Positions 14,639-22,122 of a stretch of 32,533 bases of DNA are shown in pieces. The notes below the pieces were generated by a model. The model was not told where the DNA came from. It was given only the letters and a program-made list of their open reading frames with translations, and made no database searches. Position 1 is the stretch's first letter. Every line of letters begins with the position of its first letter. The position numbers were made by a program, and so were the translations under genes. Origin of the DNA: Burkholderiales bacterium (GTDB taxonomy: Bacteria > Pseudomonadota > Gammaproteobacteria > Burkholderiales > UBA11063); contig JAIETT010000199.1 in assembly GCA_019744945.1 (NCBI GenBank), forward strand, positions 1-32,533. Reading direction: 5' to 3'.

Positions 14639-16018
14639 TTAATTAATTACACGCCATGCTCGCCAACCTTTCTGAATTTGATAAATCTTTAGACAACTCG
14701 GAATCTGGGTTAGGTTCCTCTCTACTAAATAATCAAAATGATATTTTTTTAACAATGTGCATGAAACACTGCCATCAATATCAATACTCTTCATCATTAT
14801 CTGAATATCCTGAACATTTGCTCCAATTTCCATCGCCGGCGCAATTTTGATGTTTGGACTGTAAAATGGCACATAGTAGTTTGATTGACTGGTACCAAGA
14901 ACAATTGACTTAACCGGTAACGTAAATTTAGGAATCATCCGGTAGTTATCGACAGCCATTGGCAAATAAATTGCCAAACAAAGCACTGCATAGCGCAATA
15001 ACTGAGGGATTTTAATATCATGACGATTTATTTCAATCGCCAGGATAAAGACAAATAATGCGCTGATTATAGCTGCGTATCGGATCATATTGATTGAGCA
15101 GAAAAATACTAATAGTAATGTAAACACGGTGGTTAATGAATTAGAGAAAATCCAATTAAACACGGTTCGTAAGTTATTTTGTAGATCCACTGAAATATGA
15201 TTCATTCTGAAACATTTAAGCTCTTTCAATAATTGATTTAGCTTATCTCTGTGTAAATAAACATAAAAGATAAAACCCATGCTGGTTATTGGCGAGAGTA
15301 ATACGATTAGGATAGTTTTATTTTCACCGACTATGGCTAATCGATTTAAATACATTTTTTTAAGGTCCAATACACTAGCTAGCCATTGACCATGTGAGTA
15401 CCATTGCCAAAATACGGCGGTTAGTACAATATACAAAATAGTAAAGCTTAGTTTAGTACTTCTATGATTGAACGCAAAAAATACAGCAGGAACATAGAAA
15501 AAAGCCAACCAATAAAATGGAATTAACACTAAACCAATTAAAAACCAGCATGCTTTAGCAATATAAGTATCCTTAGTAACTATCCCCCAAAGCACCCAGC
15601 AACTAAAAAACATCTCTGGGCGGCCAAGAACAAATCTCAGGGTTGTAAAATTATTTAATAGTAGCATTAGTAAAATAGCAATCCACAATGGCTTATCAAC
15701 AGATGGTTTAATCAATTTATTCAAGATGATAAGGCATGGCGTTATAAAAAAAAGCATACAAATTAATTGAATAATATGAGCCGTAATTACACGGTTAGTG
15801 AGTAGACTTAGATGGTGTAGAATCATGTCAAATAATATATACTGATTGTATTTGGCCATTAATGGCGCATAAACATATAAATTTGCATAATCATAGTTAT
15901 ATGAGCCTGCAACAATATCACGCATAAGATCATCTTGCGGCAATGGCAAATTCAGACCAAATATAATAAACACCATGGCAACATAAAGAACTAAAATACC
16001 ATAATTTTCTGCTTTCAT
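14639..16018 (-). CDS. Multi-spanning GT-C type glycosyltransferase, 459 aa
   Basis: About ten hydrophobic segments span the protein. The first extracytoplasmic loop carries PLPQDDLMRDI, an acidic motif in the place where GT-C enzymes (PMT, ArnT and PglB-like folds) keep their catalytic Asp/Glu. A soluble C-terminal part follows the last helix (from about residue 365), again typical of the fold. Such enzymes use a lipid-phosphate sugar donor and glycosylate a periplasmic acceptor. Its start overlaps the stop of an upstream GT2 gene (TAATG), which would make that donor. The acceptor is unknown; on a conjugative element the pilus or the cell surface is plausible. No exact family is claimed. Confidence 0.7.
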   Translation of the reverse strand: MKAENYGILVLYVAMVFIIFGLNLPLPQDDLMRDIVAGSYNYDYANLYVYAPLMAKYNQYILFDMILHHLSLLTNRVITAHIIQLICMLFFITPCLIILNKLIKPSVDKPLWIAILLMLLLNNFTTLRFVLGRPEMFFSCWVLWGIVTKDTYIAKACWFLIGLVLIPFYWLAFFYVPAVFFAFNHRSTKLSFTILYIVLTAVFWQWYSHGQWLASVLDLKKMYLNRLAIVGENKTILIVLLSPITSMGFIFYVYLHRDKLNQLLKELKCFRMNHISVDLQNNLRTVFNWIFSNSLTTVFTLLLVFFCSINMIRYAAIISALFVFILAIEINRHDIKIPQLLRYAVLCLAIYLPMAVDNYRMIPKFTLPVKSIVLGTSQSNYYVPFYSPNIKIAPAMEIGANVQDIQIMMKSIDIDGSVSCTLLKKYHFDYLVERNLTQIPSCLKIYQIQKGWRAWRVIN

Positions 16019-16647
16019 TATATTGCCGCCATTCTGACTAATTTAAACATATCCCAAAACTTTATTTTTTTACCAATTATTCGCGAGGTATAGCTGATTG
16101 GTACTTCAATTATAGGTACCTGAGCTTTTAAGCATAATTTATTGATTTCTGTTTCAAGTTCAAATCCAAGAGATGAGCATTGTTTTAATATTGCTAGCGG
16201 AACAATTCGCATTCCAGTTAAGCAATCATTGATTTTTTGTTTATACTTTAAATGAAGCATTAATTTAATGACCGCATTGGCCAGCTTGGAGCTGAATAGA
16301 AGATTGGAGCGAGGTCTTACACCGAGAATCATTCCTGGCTGATTTACCGCAGAATCTGTCAATGTTTTTATGCTCAGTGTATCATATTCATTATCTGCAT
16401 CATGCAGGATTACTGAGTCGGTTAAAATGCTACCTAATCCGCGTTTTATAGCATAACCTTTGCCGCGTAATTTTTCCTTAAGGTAGGTAACAGGGAAATT
16501 TTTTATTATTTCAGCAGATCCGTCATTAGAATTATTATCAACCACAATTATTTCAATATGTGGGTATGCTCGTGTAAGATTTTCAAGAACAACACCAATT
16601 GTTGGTGCTTCGTTGTAACATGGAATTAAAATAGTATAAGTTTTCAA
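16018..16647 (-). CDS. GT2 glycosyltransferase, polyprenyl-phosphate sugar synthase-like
   Basis: The best start is a TTG at 16647, seven bases after GAGGT, giving a 209-aa protein beginning (M)KTYTILIPCYNEAPTIG. The ORF-track start at 16707 lies within the promoter element and would add an unlikely hydrophobic leader. The GT-A fold motifs are IPCYNE, EIIVVDNNSNDGS, the metal-binding HDADNEYD and FELETEINKLCLKA followed by a basic region. This resembles dolichyl- or undecaprenyl-phosphate sugar synthases without membrane helices. It is co-transcribed with the GT-C gene downstream under promoter copy 3. Confidence 0.85.
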   Translation of the reverse strand: MKTYTILIPCYNEAPTIGVVLENLTRAYPHIEIIVVDNNSNDGSAEIIKNFPVTYLKEKLRGKGYAIKRGLGSILTDSVILHDADNEYDTLSIKTLTDSAVNQPGMILGVRPRSNLLFSSKLANAVIKLMLHLKYKQKINDCLTGMRIVPLAILKQCSSLGFELETEINKLCLKAQVPIIEVPISYTSRIIGKKIKFWDMFKLVRMAAI

Positions 16648-16675
16648 TATAAATACCTCTAAATATTGTTTCTGA

Positions 16676-16722
16676 ATTATACAGAGGCACACAAAGTAAT
16701 TTACCAACGAAAACGCGTATTT
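16676..16722 (-). promoter_or_regulatory. Shared promoter element, copy 3, with -10 TATAAT
   Basis: On the minus strand AAATACGCGTTTTCGTTGGT and an A (TTGGTA at 16707-16702) are followed after exactly 20 nt by TATAAT (16681-16676). The TTG start of the GT2 gene lies about 29 nt further on. Confidence 0.75.
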
Positions 16723-16796
16723 TTAAATTTACTGTAAATTATTCTCCACAAAGTAGAATTTTACGCATCTATCCATTATCAGGCGGCAAACCACAG

Positions 16797-17135
16797 CTTT
16801 AAACACTCAAAGATGTTTTATTACAGCTTGCACTAGATTTAAACATTGCAGGTGTGCGGTTTTAATATGTTTTAATACATGTTTAGCTGGTTATAACTAT
16901 TTACAATACCATACTACTCACTAAAAGTTTTCGATGATAAATTTAAGTAATGGGTTGATTTAAATTAATTAATTTTAATATATTGCATAATTATGAGCGC
17001 TGACGCATAAAGATGTTTAAATACATCTTAAAATATTTTAAAACACTCCAATACATTTGTTGACACATGTTTAATAGTGTGCTATAATGGTTTCTTACAG
17101 CTTAATACACTTTTAAACATTTAAAGGATTTTATT
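16797..17135 (+). repeat. parC-like centromere with parM promoter
   Basis: The stretch is filled with short related repeats: TTTAAACACTCAAAGATGTTT (16797 on), ATGTTTTAATACATGTTTA (near 16867), AAGATGTTTAAATACATCTT (near 17010), AAAACACTCCAATACAT and CACATGTTTAATAGTGT. TTACAGCTT occurs at both ends (16821 and 17095). The segment lies directly before parM and contains its promoter, as in type II (ParMRC) partition loci, where ParR binds the repeats and represses the promoter. Repeat boundaries are by eye. Confidence 0.7.
17060..17088 (+). promoter_or_regulatory. Consensus sigma-70 promoter of parM
   Basis: TTGACA (17060-17065), a 17-nt spacer and TATAAT (17083-17088) are a perfect consensus promoter. 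It lies inside the repeat array, as expected if the repeats bind a repressor such as ParR. Confidence 0.9.
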
Positions 17136-18083
17136 ATGATTACAAAAAATGAACAAGAAAATGATTGCCAAGTAATTTGTATTGACCCAGGATTCGGAGA
17201 TTGTAAATGGTGGACAGGTGACAAATTTGGTAAATTCTCAACTTCAATCAAACGTGCAGATGCTAATGCTTTAAAATTTGATGTCAAGGGTGGGGATATT
17301 TCATTAAACACGAATGAGTATTTATTTAATGGTTCAAAGTGGTATGTCGGAAATACTATTGCTGAAATGGGTGCACTCTCAACTAGAGATTATTCTTTTA
17401 TAGAAAAATTTGCACCATTAATTACGTACAAGGCAATTATTGATGCTGGTCTTGATATTAAAAAACCTATCAAAATTAAAACGTGTCTGTCAATTATGAA
17501 TTATGAGCACAAAGACGAGTTTGCCAAGGCAATGTCAACAATTAACGTTAACAATAACGTGATCAACTGCGAGGTTGATGTAATTGCACAAGGTTTTGCT
17601 AGTTTTATCGATTATTTATCAAGTACTGGTGCAGATGTAAATGGAATCTATACCATTACAAACATTGGATTTAATACGATTGATTTTTGTGCCATTTCTG
17701 GTGGACAAGTAGTTTATTCAACGGCAAATCCAAATGGTTTAAATGAAATGGTTAAGGCACTTCGCCAAAGCTTAGAGCATAAGTTTAAAATTCATTTTAA
17801 TGAACAAGAAGTTAAGCAAATATTCTTGGATAAGCAAATTACTATATCAGGTAAGACTATTTCACTAGTTGAAGAAATCCAAGATATTAAAATTAATTAT
17901 TTTGATACATTTTTTTATAGCTTACCTGATGTTAAAGATTACTTACGCAAAGCAACCAAAAATATTTTTGCTGGTGGTGGCGCGTATTATCTAGAAGATG
18001 CCGTACTTGATGACAGCATGACCTTTGTGCAAAAACCATACGAGTATAGTGACGTTCGTGGAGTTAATGCGTATGAGCAATAA
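17136..18083 (+). CDS. parM: ParM/StbA-family actin-like segregation ATPase
   Basis: A 315-aa protein with the actin-fold nucleotide motifs: phosphate 1 (VICIDPGFGDCKW, residues 13-25), phosphate 2 (TNIGFNTIDFCAISGG, about 175-190) and the adenosine motif (IFAGGGAYYL, near 275). ParM forms dynamic filaments that push plasmid copies apart, bound to the centromere through ParR. AAAGGA lies before the start. The repeat-rich parC-like DNA is upstream and a parR-like gene overlaps the end by 11 bp, completing the three-part locus. Confidence 0.9.
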   Translation: MITKNEQENDCQVICIDPGFGDCKWWTGDKFGKFSTSIKRADANALKFDVKGGDISLNTNEYLFNGSKWYVGNTIAEMGALSTRDYSFIEKFAPLITYKAIIDAGLDIKKPIKIKTCLSIMNYEHKDEFAKAMSTINVNNNVINCEVDVIAQGFASFIDYLSSTGADVNGIYTITNIGFNTIDFCAISGGQVVYSTANPNGLNEMVKALRQSLEHKFKIHFNEQEVKQIFLDKQITISGKTISLVEEIQDIKINYFDTFFYSLPDVKDYLRKATKNIFAGGGAYYLEDAVLDDSMTFVQKPYEYSDVRGVNAYEQ

Positions 18084-18381
18084 TAATAAAATGCAAATTT
18101 TTCCAAGCGATGTAATGGCAGAAGCAATTAATAAGCTACCACGAGGAACCAAATCAAAATTTGTAAATCTGTGTGTAGAATGCGTCTTGGCTGATACAAA
18201 CCTACGAAATAAGGTCTTAGCTCAGTTAATGGGCTTTGACTTAAGTAGTGAACTGAAAACAAGCCCTATTGAACCAGTTAAACACACTGCTGACGTTGAA
18301 GTTCAGGATAATGTAACTGAACCAGCAACAGCAACAGATCCAAAAAAAATTACGCCCGGCACAATACGTTTTAACAAATAA
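18073..18381 (+). CDS. parR: ParR-like centromere-binding adaptor, 102 aa
   Basis: I take the ATG at 18073 (GGAG upstream, overlapping parM) rather than the GTG at 18025 of the ORF track. The protein has a polar N-terminus, a helical core (VMAEAINKLPRGTKSKFVNLCVECVLAD) that could form a ribbon-helix-helix-type DNA-binding unit, and a low-complexity acidic or disordered C-terminal half. In type II partition loci the small gene after parM encodes the adaptor whose tail contacts the ParM filament. The assignment rests mainly on position, size and this layout; sequence similarity alone would not decide it. Confidence 0.7.
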   Translation: MSNNNKMQIFPSDVMAEAINKLPRGTKSKFVNLCVECVLADTNLRNKVLAQLMGFDLSSELKTSPIEPVKHTADVEVQDNVTEPATATDPKKITPGTIRFNK

Positions 18382-18397
18382 GTACAAGGAGCATCAA

Positions 18398-18721
18398 ATG
18401 TTAGATCAAACAATTTTTAACCAAGACAATCAAATTCAAAGTTTTGATAATGCGGGTAATTTAATCATAAATGGGGTTTTTGACTTAGGTCAAAACCGTG
18501 TGGTAATTAATGAGTTCAATATTTGTGAAGAGAACAATATAAACAACATAAAACAATTTATTAATGTTTGCAAATCAAAACGGATTGATCAAATTAGCTT
18601 TAATGTTCCAAATAACGCTCACGAATCTGATGAGCAGCAAGAGATTACTGATTTATTGAATGAGTCCGGTTTTACAGTCTCTGAGAACCAAGGTGTCATA
18701 GTCGGCAGCATTAATTTTTAA
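18398..18721 (+). CDS. Hypothetical protein after parR, 107 aa
   Basis: AAGGAG precedes the start, 16 bp after parR, so it is read with the partition operon. The protein (MLDQTIFNQDNQIQSFDNAGN...) is acidic, Asn/Gln-rich, soluble and has an alpha/beta look (IDQISFNVPNN, DLLNESGFTVSENQGVIVGS). No family is recognised. A third gene in a parMRC operon is unusual, and its co-transcription suggests a plasmid maintenance function, but this is inference. Confidence 0.6.
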   Translation: MLDQTIFNQDNQIQSFDNAGNLIINGVFDLGQNRVVINEFNICEENNINNIKQFINVCKSKRIDQISFNVPNNAHESDEQQEITDLLNESGFTVSENQGVIVGSINF

Positions 18722-18793
18722 TGAGTTAAAAATGAACTGGTTTATAGAGAGAGAGATAATTATAACGGAAAAACATAAACGTGCATAACTATT

Positions 18794-18825
18794 AACAAAA
18801 AGCCAGCATTTGCTGGTTTTTTTGT
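18794..18825 (+). terminator. Rho-independent terminator of the par operon
   Basis: AACAAAAA-GCCAGC-ATTT-GCTGG-TTTTTTTGTT forms a strong hairpin with flanking complementary A and T runs, giving termination on the plus strand and possibly both. Confidence 0.9.
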
Positions 18826-18829
18826 TATC

Positions 18830-19480
18830 TAAATCGCTTCGCTATACAAATACCGATCTTGCGCCACCATCGAGGTGGTTTAGATCGAGCTGCGCCACTT
18901 TTACCCACCCCCAAACCCATAATGCTTGCACAACGCACCCCCTAAGAAAATCTACGCAATGAGCTACAGGACAGCTTACCTGCCTTGAAGTGTTTGGTCT
19001 GCGCTTTCCAGCACAGTCCATAAATTATGCTTGCTTTTTATTCGCTATTCAATAACCCCTGCCAATTAATTGTGCTGGGGTTATTTCACTTCACGCTCGC
19101 AAAATGCGCATAATTTAACTCACTAATCAAGCCAGGAACATTCAGCATTCAGGCAATGAAAATTGTGCCTGATTGCTTCATTCTTTTAAAGTGTAACTCA
19201 TTGCTAGGTTTTCTAATCCAAAAATTTTTTGTCACATTTTTTTGCGCGCAAATAAATGATGAAATAAATTTTAATGGACAAGGGGGGATGCTTGTTGTGC
19301 CGCTATATGGGTATGGGGGTGGGAAATACACAGACCCGCAAAGTTCTTTTACAAATTGGATTTTCGATTAACAAGCAGATTAATAGCTGACTACTTACGG
19401 CGGACGTGGCGAACCACTAATTTTACCGTGAACTGGTTAAGGGCTTGTGAAAGAACAACTTAAACAAACTTTAAAAAGGG
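18830..19480. other. Non-coding region of about 650 bp, possible origin or regulatory DNA
   Basis: No credible gene is seen; the ORF-track frames at 19149-19371 are mutual shadows with odd composition and no ribosome binding site. The region holds a CCACC-ATCGA-GGTGG hairpin (18864-18878), a direct repeat TGCGCCAC (18860 and 18891), and a 9-bp inverted repeat AATAACCCC/GGGGTTATT (19051-19059 and 19077-19085) around AATTAATT. It is visibly richer in C and G than its surroundings. Next to parMRC, a replication origin or oriT would fit, but no iterons or initiator gene are recognised. Confidence 0.4.
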
Positions 19481-19487
19481 ATAAATC

Positions 19488-19877
19488 ATGAATGAGGTTT
19501 TAATTATTTTTGGTAACAACATTAAACAACAAAAATGTAATGTTGCAGAATTTTATAGAAAATTTAACGTTATTAATGAGATTGTAACAAACAAGGAAGA
19601 CTGGAATAATTTTTTAATCAAATCAAATTTGGCACTTGATTATATCCCAGACTATAACAAAAGTGGCTTTATAGTCGAACAACTTGAAGACCTTGAAAGA
19701 CTTGGATATATACAAGGAACAGAGTGTTATAGCTTGGATTGTTACAGCATTAATGGCTCAGTTTTTGCTAGTCAGTTTGAAGACCAAATAAATTCAGGTG
19801 AACATATTACCCAATCATGGCAATTGCTAATGGCATTTATTGAAAATCAAGAAAATTGTAATATTTATTTTAAGTAA
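19488..19877 (+). CDS. Hypothetical protein, 129 aa
   Basis: AAAGGG lies before the start. The product (MNEVLIIFGNNIKQQKCNV...) is a soluble, acidic protein without membrane segments or signal peptide. No motif is recognised. It is followed 10 bp later by another unknown gene with a good ribosome binding site, forming a two-gene unit that ends in tandem hairpins. Function unknown. Confidence 0.65.
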   Translation: MNEVLIIFGNNIKQQKCNVAEFYRKFNVINEIVTNKEDWNNFLIKSNLALDYIPDYNKSGFIVEQLEDLERLGYIQGTECYSLDCYSINGSVFASQFEDQINSGEHITQSWQLLMAFIENQENCNIYFK

Positions 19878-19887
19878 GGAGCACACT

Positions 19888-20382
19888 ATGCACAATATTC
19901 ATTTTGTTAAGGTTCAAGCTAAAAGTTGCAAGGACGCAATAAGCCAAGTTGATAACGGTATTAATATTGATAATGAAGTAGTTGATTATTATCGGGTAGT
20001 GGGAGCATTTAACTTAACCAATCCAGAAGATTATCATAATACTTTAGAAAGTAGTCATTTTAGTATTGATTCAATACTAGGTTGTAAGCCAGAACATTTT
20101 ATAAATAAAGTTCTTGACTGTTTAAATGCCGAAGTTAAACATCTTGATGAAATTAAACAAGAACTTATTGGGTTAATCAATCAAGTTAATGATAAAACCT
20201 TAAAAAGCCATTTACCGTGGCGAATATTTTTTAAAGCTAAGGCATTAACAGGGAATTATTTAGTAACTGATTTAATTAAACAAAATAAATTTAAAAAGGA
20301 ATGGGCAGAAATTGGGCTAACAGATTTAAACGATGATGGCGAAAACGTTACTCATCTGGTTTTAGTAGATTTTCATAGTTAA
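19888..20382 (+). CDS. Hypothetical protein, 164 aa
   Basis: The ATG at 19888 has AAGGAG upstream, so the ORF-track start at 19840 is too early. The product (MHNIHFVKVQAKSCKDAIS...) begins with a beta-strand and helix reminiscent of small sensor or modifier proteins, has a charged helix in the middle (LNAEVKHLDEIKQELIGLIN) and ends in beta-rich sequence (NVTHLVLVDFHS). It lacks a known motif and is presumably cytoplasmic. It is the second gene of the unit starting at 19488. Confidence 0.65.
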   Translation: MHNIHFVKVQAKSCKDAISQVDNGINIDNEVVDYYRVVGAFNLTNPEDYHNTLESSHFSIDSILGCKPEHFINKVLDCLNAEVKHLDEIKQELIGLINQVNDKTLKSHLPWRIFFKAKALTGNYLVTDLIKQNKFKKEWAEIGLTDLNDDGENVTHLVLVDFHS

Positions 20383-20388
20383 TTATAA

Positions 20389-20409
20389 AGCTGGTTATTT
20401 CAACCAGCT
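20389..20409 (+). terminator. First of two related hairpins
   Basis: AGCTGGTT-ATTTC-AACCAGCT is a perfect 8-bp stem just after the 20382 stop. It has no T run and shares GCTGGTTA with the following terminator, as if duplicated. Confidence 0.5.
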
Positions 20410-20450
20410 ATTAAATGATAAATTTTAATAACTAAAACATCATTAATTTA

Positions 20451-20475
20451 AGGCTGGTTAATACCAGCCTTTTTT
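20451..20475 (+). terminator. Rho-independent terminator before the N6-adenine methyltransferase
   Basis: AGGCTGGT-TAAT-ACCAGCCT followed by TTTTT is a perfect 8-bp hairpin with a U-tract. It ends 17 bp before the next start codon, so it might also attenuate the methyltransferase gene. Confidence 0.85.
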
Positions 20476-20491
20476 CATAAGGTACTTAATC

Positions 20492-21742
20492 ATGGAACAA
20501 AACAATAACCAGAAAAATCAAACGCTACCACTACATAAAATTGAGCAATTTATCGCAAATGTGCGAGTGCTCGAAGAGTTAGCCAAACCAAAGTCAAGCG
20601 CTGATGTTTTAAAGCAATATAAAGGTTTTGGCGGTTTAGGGCGCTGTTTTTGGGATAAACAGCTTTACGGGCAAATTATGCGTGCGATTAGGGCTAATTT
20701 TGGAGCGAGCAAAGAAAAAGAGGTTCTGGAAAATCTGCGCTTATCATCAAGCAGCGCATATTATACGCCTAAGGAAGTCATCAAATTCATTTACCGCTAC
20801 ATTGAGCAAGTTTGCGGATTTACAGGCGGAAATATTTTAGAGCCGTCATGTGGGAATGGTGCATTTTTTGAGCATATGCCAGAAACTATCAAGGCAAACA
20901 GCCAAATTACAGGCATTGAATACGACATTATAACCAGCAAGCTAGTTAGTTGTATTTATCCAGAAGTTAAAATCATTAATGACGGTTTACAACATATTGA
21001 TTTTAAAGCTGAAAAATTTGATTTGATAATTGGTAATCCGCCATATTCAGCTGAAAAAATGACTGATAAATTTATGCAAGATTTAAACGGCTGCACGATT
21101 CATCATTATTTTATTGCTAAGTGTATGCGCTTATTGAGCGATAACGGCATTTTAGCGTTCGTTATGCCATCTTTCTATATGGACATACCACGTAGTAACA
21201 CACGGCACATTATAGACGGCGAGAGCGTGATTATTGATGTTATTCGTCTACCTGAAAATTTATTTGAACAAGCAACCGTAACCGTTGATATTGTATTGCT
21301 GCGTAAAACAGGCAATAAAATACATGACATCGTTAAAACAACAACTTTGACGCAAGGCGAAGCCAGCGAGCAAATCAATGAATTTTGGATTAAAAATCCA
21401 CATCGTGTAATTGGTGAACTAAAGCTTAAATGGGTTAAGGCATATAATCGTTTTGTGCCAACTTGTGAAACCACAGACAAAGCTAAAACGCTTGATTATT
21501 TAGAACGTTGCCAGTTTGACAATTCAACTTTAGAAAACTATCAAAGCATCGTAAAAAGTGAAGCATTAGCTAATGATGAAATTTTTACAGACATTAATTT
21601 AATACAAGTTTTACATGATAATTTTATAGCCATTGAGCAGCTTGAGAGTGAAGCTAACAATATGAAAATCAAATTATCGAAGCTGCACAATGACACATGG
21701 GAAATCATCGAAAAACTACAAAAACGAATTGGCGAAATTTAA
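20492..21742 (+). CDS. N6-adenine DNA methyltransferase, orphan
   Basis: A 416-aa enzyme in the gamma-type motif order: YYTP (90-93), motif I LEPSCGNGAFF (116-126) binding SAM, and motif IV GNPPY (181-185), which marks N6-adenine transfer. The N-terminal YKGFGGLGRCFWD segment (43-55) resembles the start of the methylase part of large plasmid and phage helicase-methylase proteins, but no helicase follows. The C-terminus is a charged helical region. There is no restriction subunit nearby, so protection against host restriction or regulation by methylation is likely. The target sequence is unknown. AAGGTAC precedes the start. Confidence 0.88.
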   Translation: MEQNNNQKNQTLPLHKIEQFIANVRVLEELAKPKSSADVLKQYKGFGGLGRCFWDKQLYGQIMRAIRANFGASKEKEVLENLRLSSSSAYYTPKEVIKFIYRYIEQVCGFTGGNILEPSCGNGAFFEHMPETIKANSQITGIEYDIITSKLVSCIYPEVKIINDGLQHIDFKAEKFDLIIGNPPYSAEKMTDKFMQDLNGCTIHHYFIAKCMRLLSDNGILAFVMPSFYMDIPRSNTRHIIDGESVIIDVIRLPENLFEQATVTVDIVLLRKTGNKIHDIVKTTTLTQGEASEQINEFWIKNPHRVIGELKLKWVKAYNRFVPTCETTDKAKTLDYLERCQFDNSTLENYQSIVKSEALANDEIFTDINLIQVLHDNFIAIEQLESEANNMKIKLSKLHNDTWEIIEKLQKRIGEI

Positions 21743-21747
21743 CAACC

Positions 21748-21771
21748 AGCCGCCAATAATGGCGGCTTTTT
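21748..21771 (+). terminator. Rho-independent terminator after the methyltransferase
   Basis: AGCCGCCA-ATAA-TGGCGGCT followed by TTTT; it lies 15 bp before the next gene start. Confidence 0.85.
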
Positions 21772-21785
21772 AAGGAGTATTTGCA

Positions 21786-22091
21786 ATGGAAATTAATTTT
21801 ATTAAGAGAGCTAGACGCAATAATGAAAGCTTGTATCTAGTGATTAACGACAAAGAAATAATTAACGGAACATGGGAACAGTTAAATCGTTATTTGCCAG
21901 CAGTAACAGGTCTAAATAATGAAATCATCAACGACATAGCAAATTATGGTGATTGTATGTTTAGCTATGGCAGCACTTCATTCAGAATTACCAACAATGA
22001 AACATTTTATAAATACATTGAGATTATTCACAATAAGGAAGTAAAACTAATTGCTGAGTATTTTAGTGAACATAAAATTGTTATATTGTAG
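21786..22091 (+). CDS. Hypothetical protein, 101 aa
   Basis: AAGGAG lies before the start. The product (MEINFIKRARRNNESLYLV...) is a small alpha/beta protein without membrane segments; aromatic residues and Asn are frequent. No family is recognised. It lies after a terminator, so it may depend on readthrough or on an unseen promoter. Its 3' end faces the end of the putative non-coding RNA on the minus strand. Confidence 0.6.
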   Translation: MEINFIKRARRNNESLYLVINDKEIINGTWEQLNRYLPAVTGLNNEIINDIANYGDCMFSYGSTSFRITNNETFYKYIEIIHNKEVKLIAEYFSEHKIVIL

Positions 22092-22097
22092 TTTTGT

Positions 22098-22122
22098 AAA
22101 AAGCCGCCGAATTCTCGGCGGC
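22098..22122 (-). terminator. Minus-strand terminator, likely end of the giant RNA transcript
   Basis: GCCGCCGA-ATTC-TCGGCGGC is a perfect 8-bp stem. The T-run (five T) is found only on the minus strand side (plus-strand A at 22098-22102); on the plus strand no T run follows. It therefore terminates transcription coming from the right, where the only DNA is the hairpin-rich non-coding region. Confidence 0.75.

Noticed and set aside
19149-19371. ORFs on both strands (60 and 71 aa)
   Set aside because: They mirror each other, have no ribosome binding site and contain a Gly-rich run caused by a G-rich stretch.
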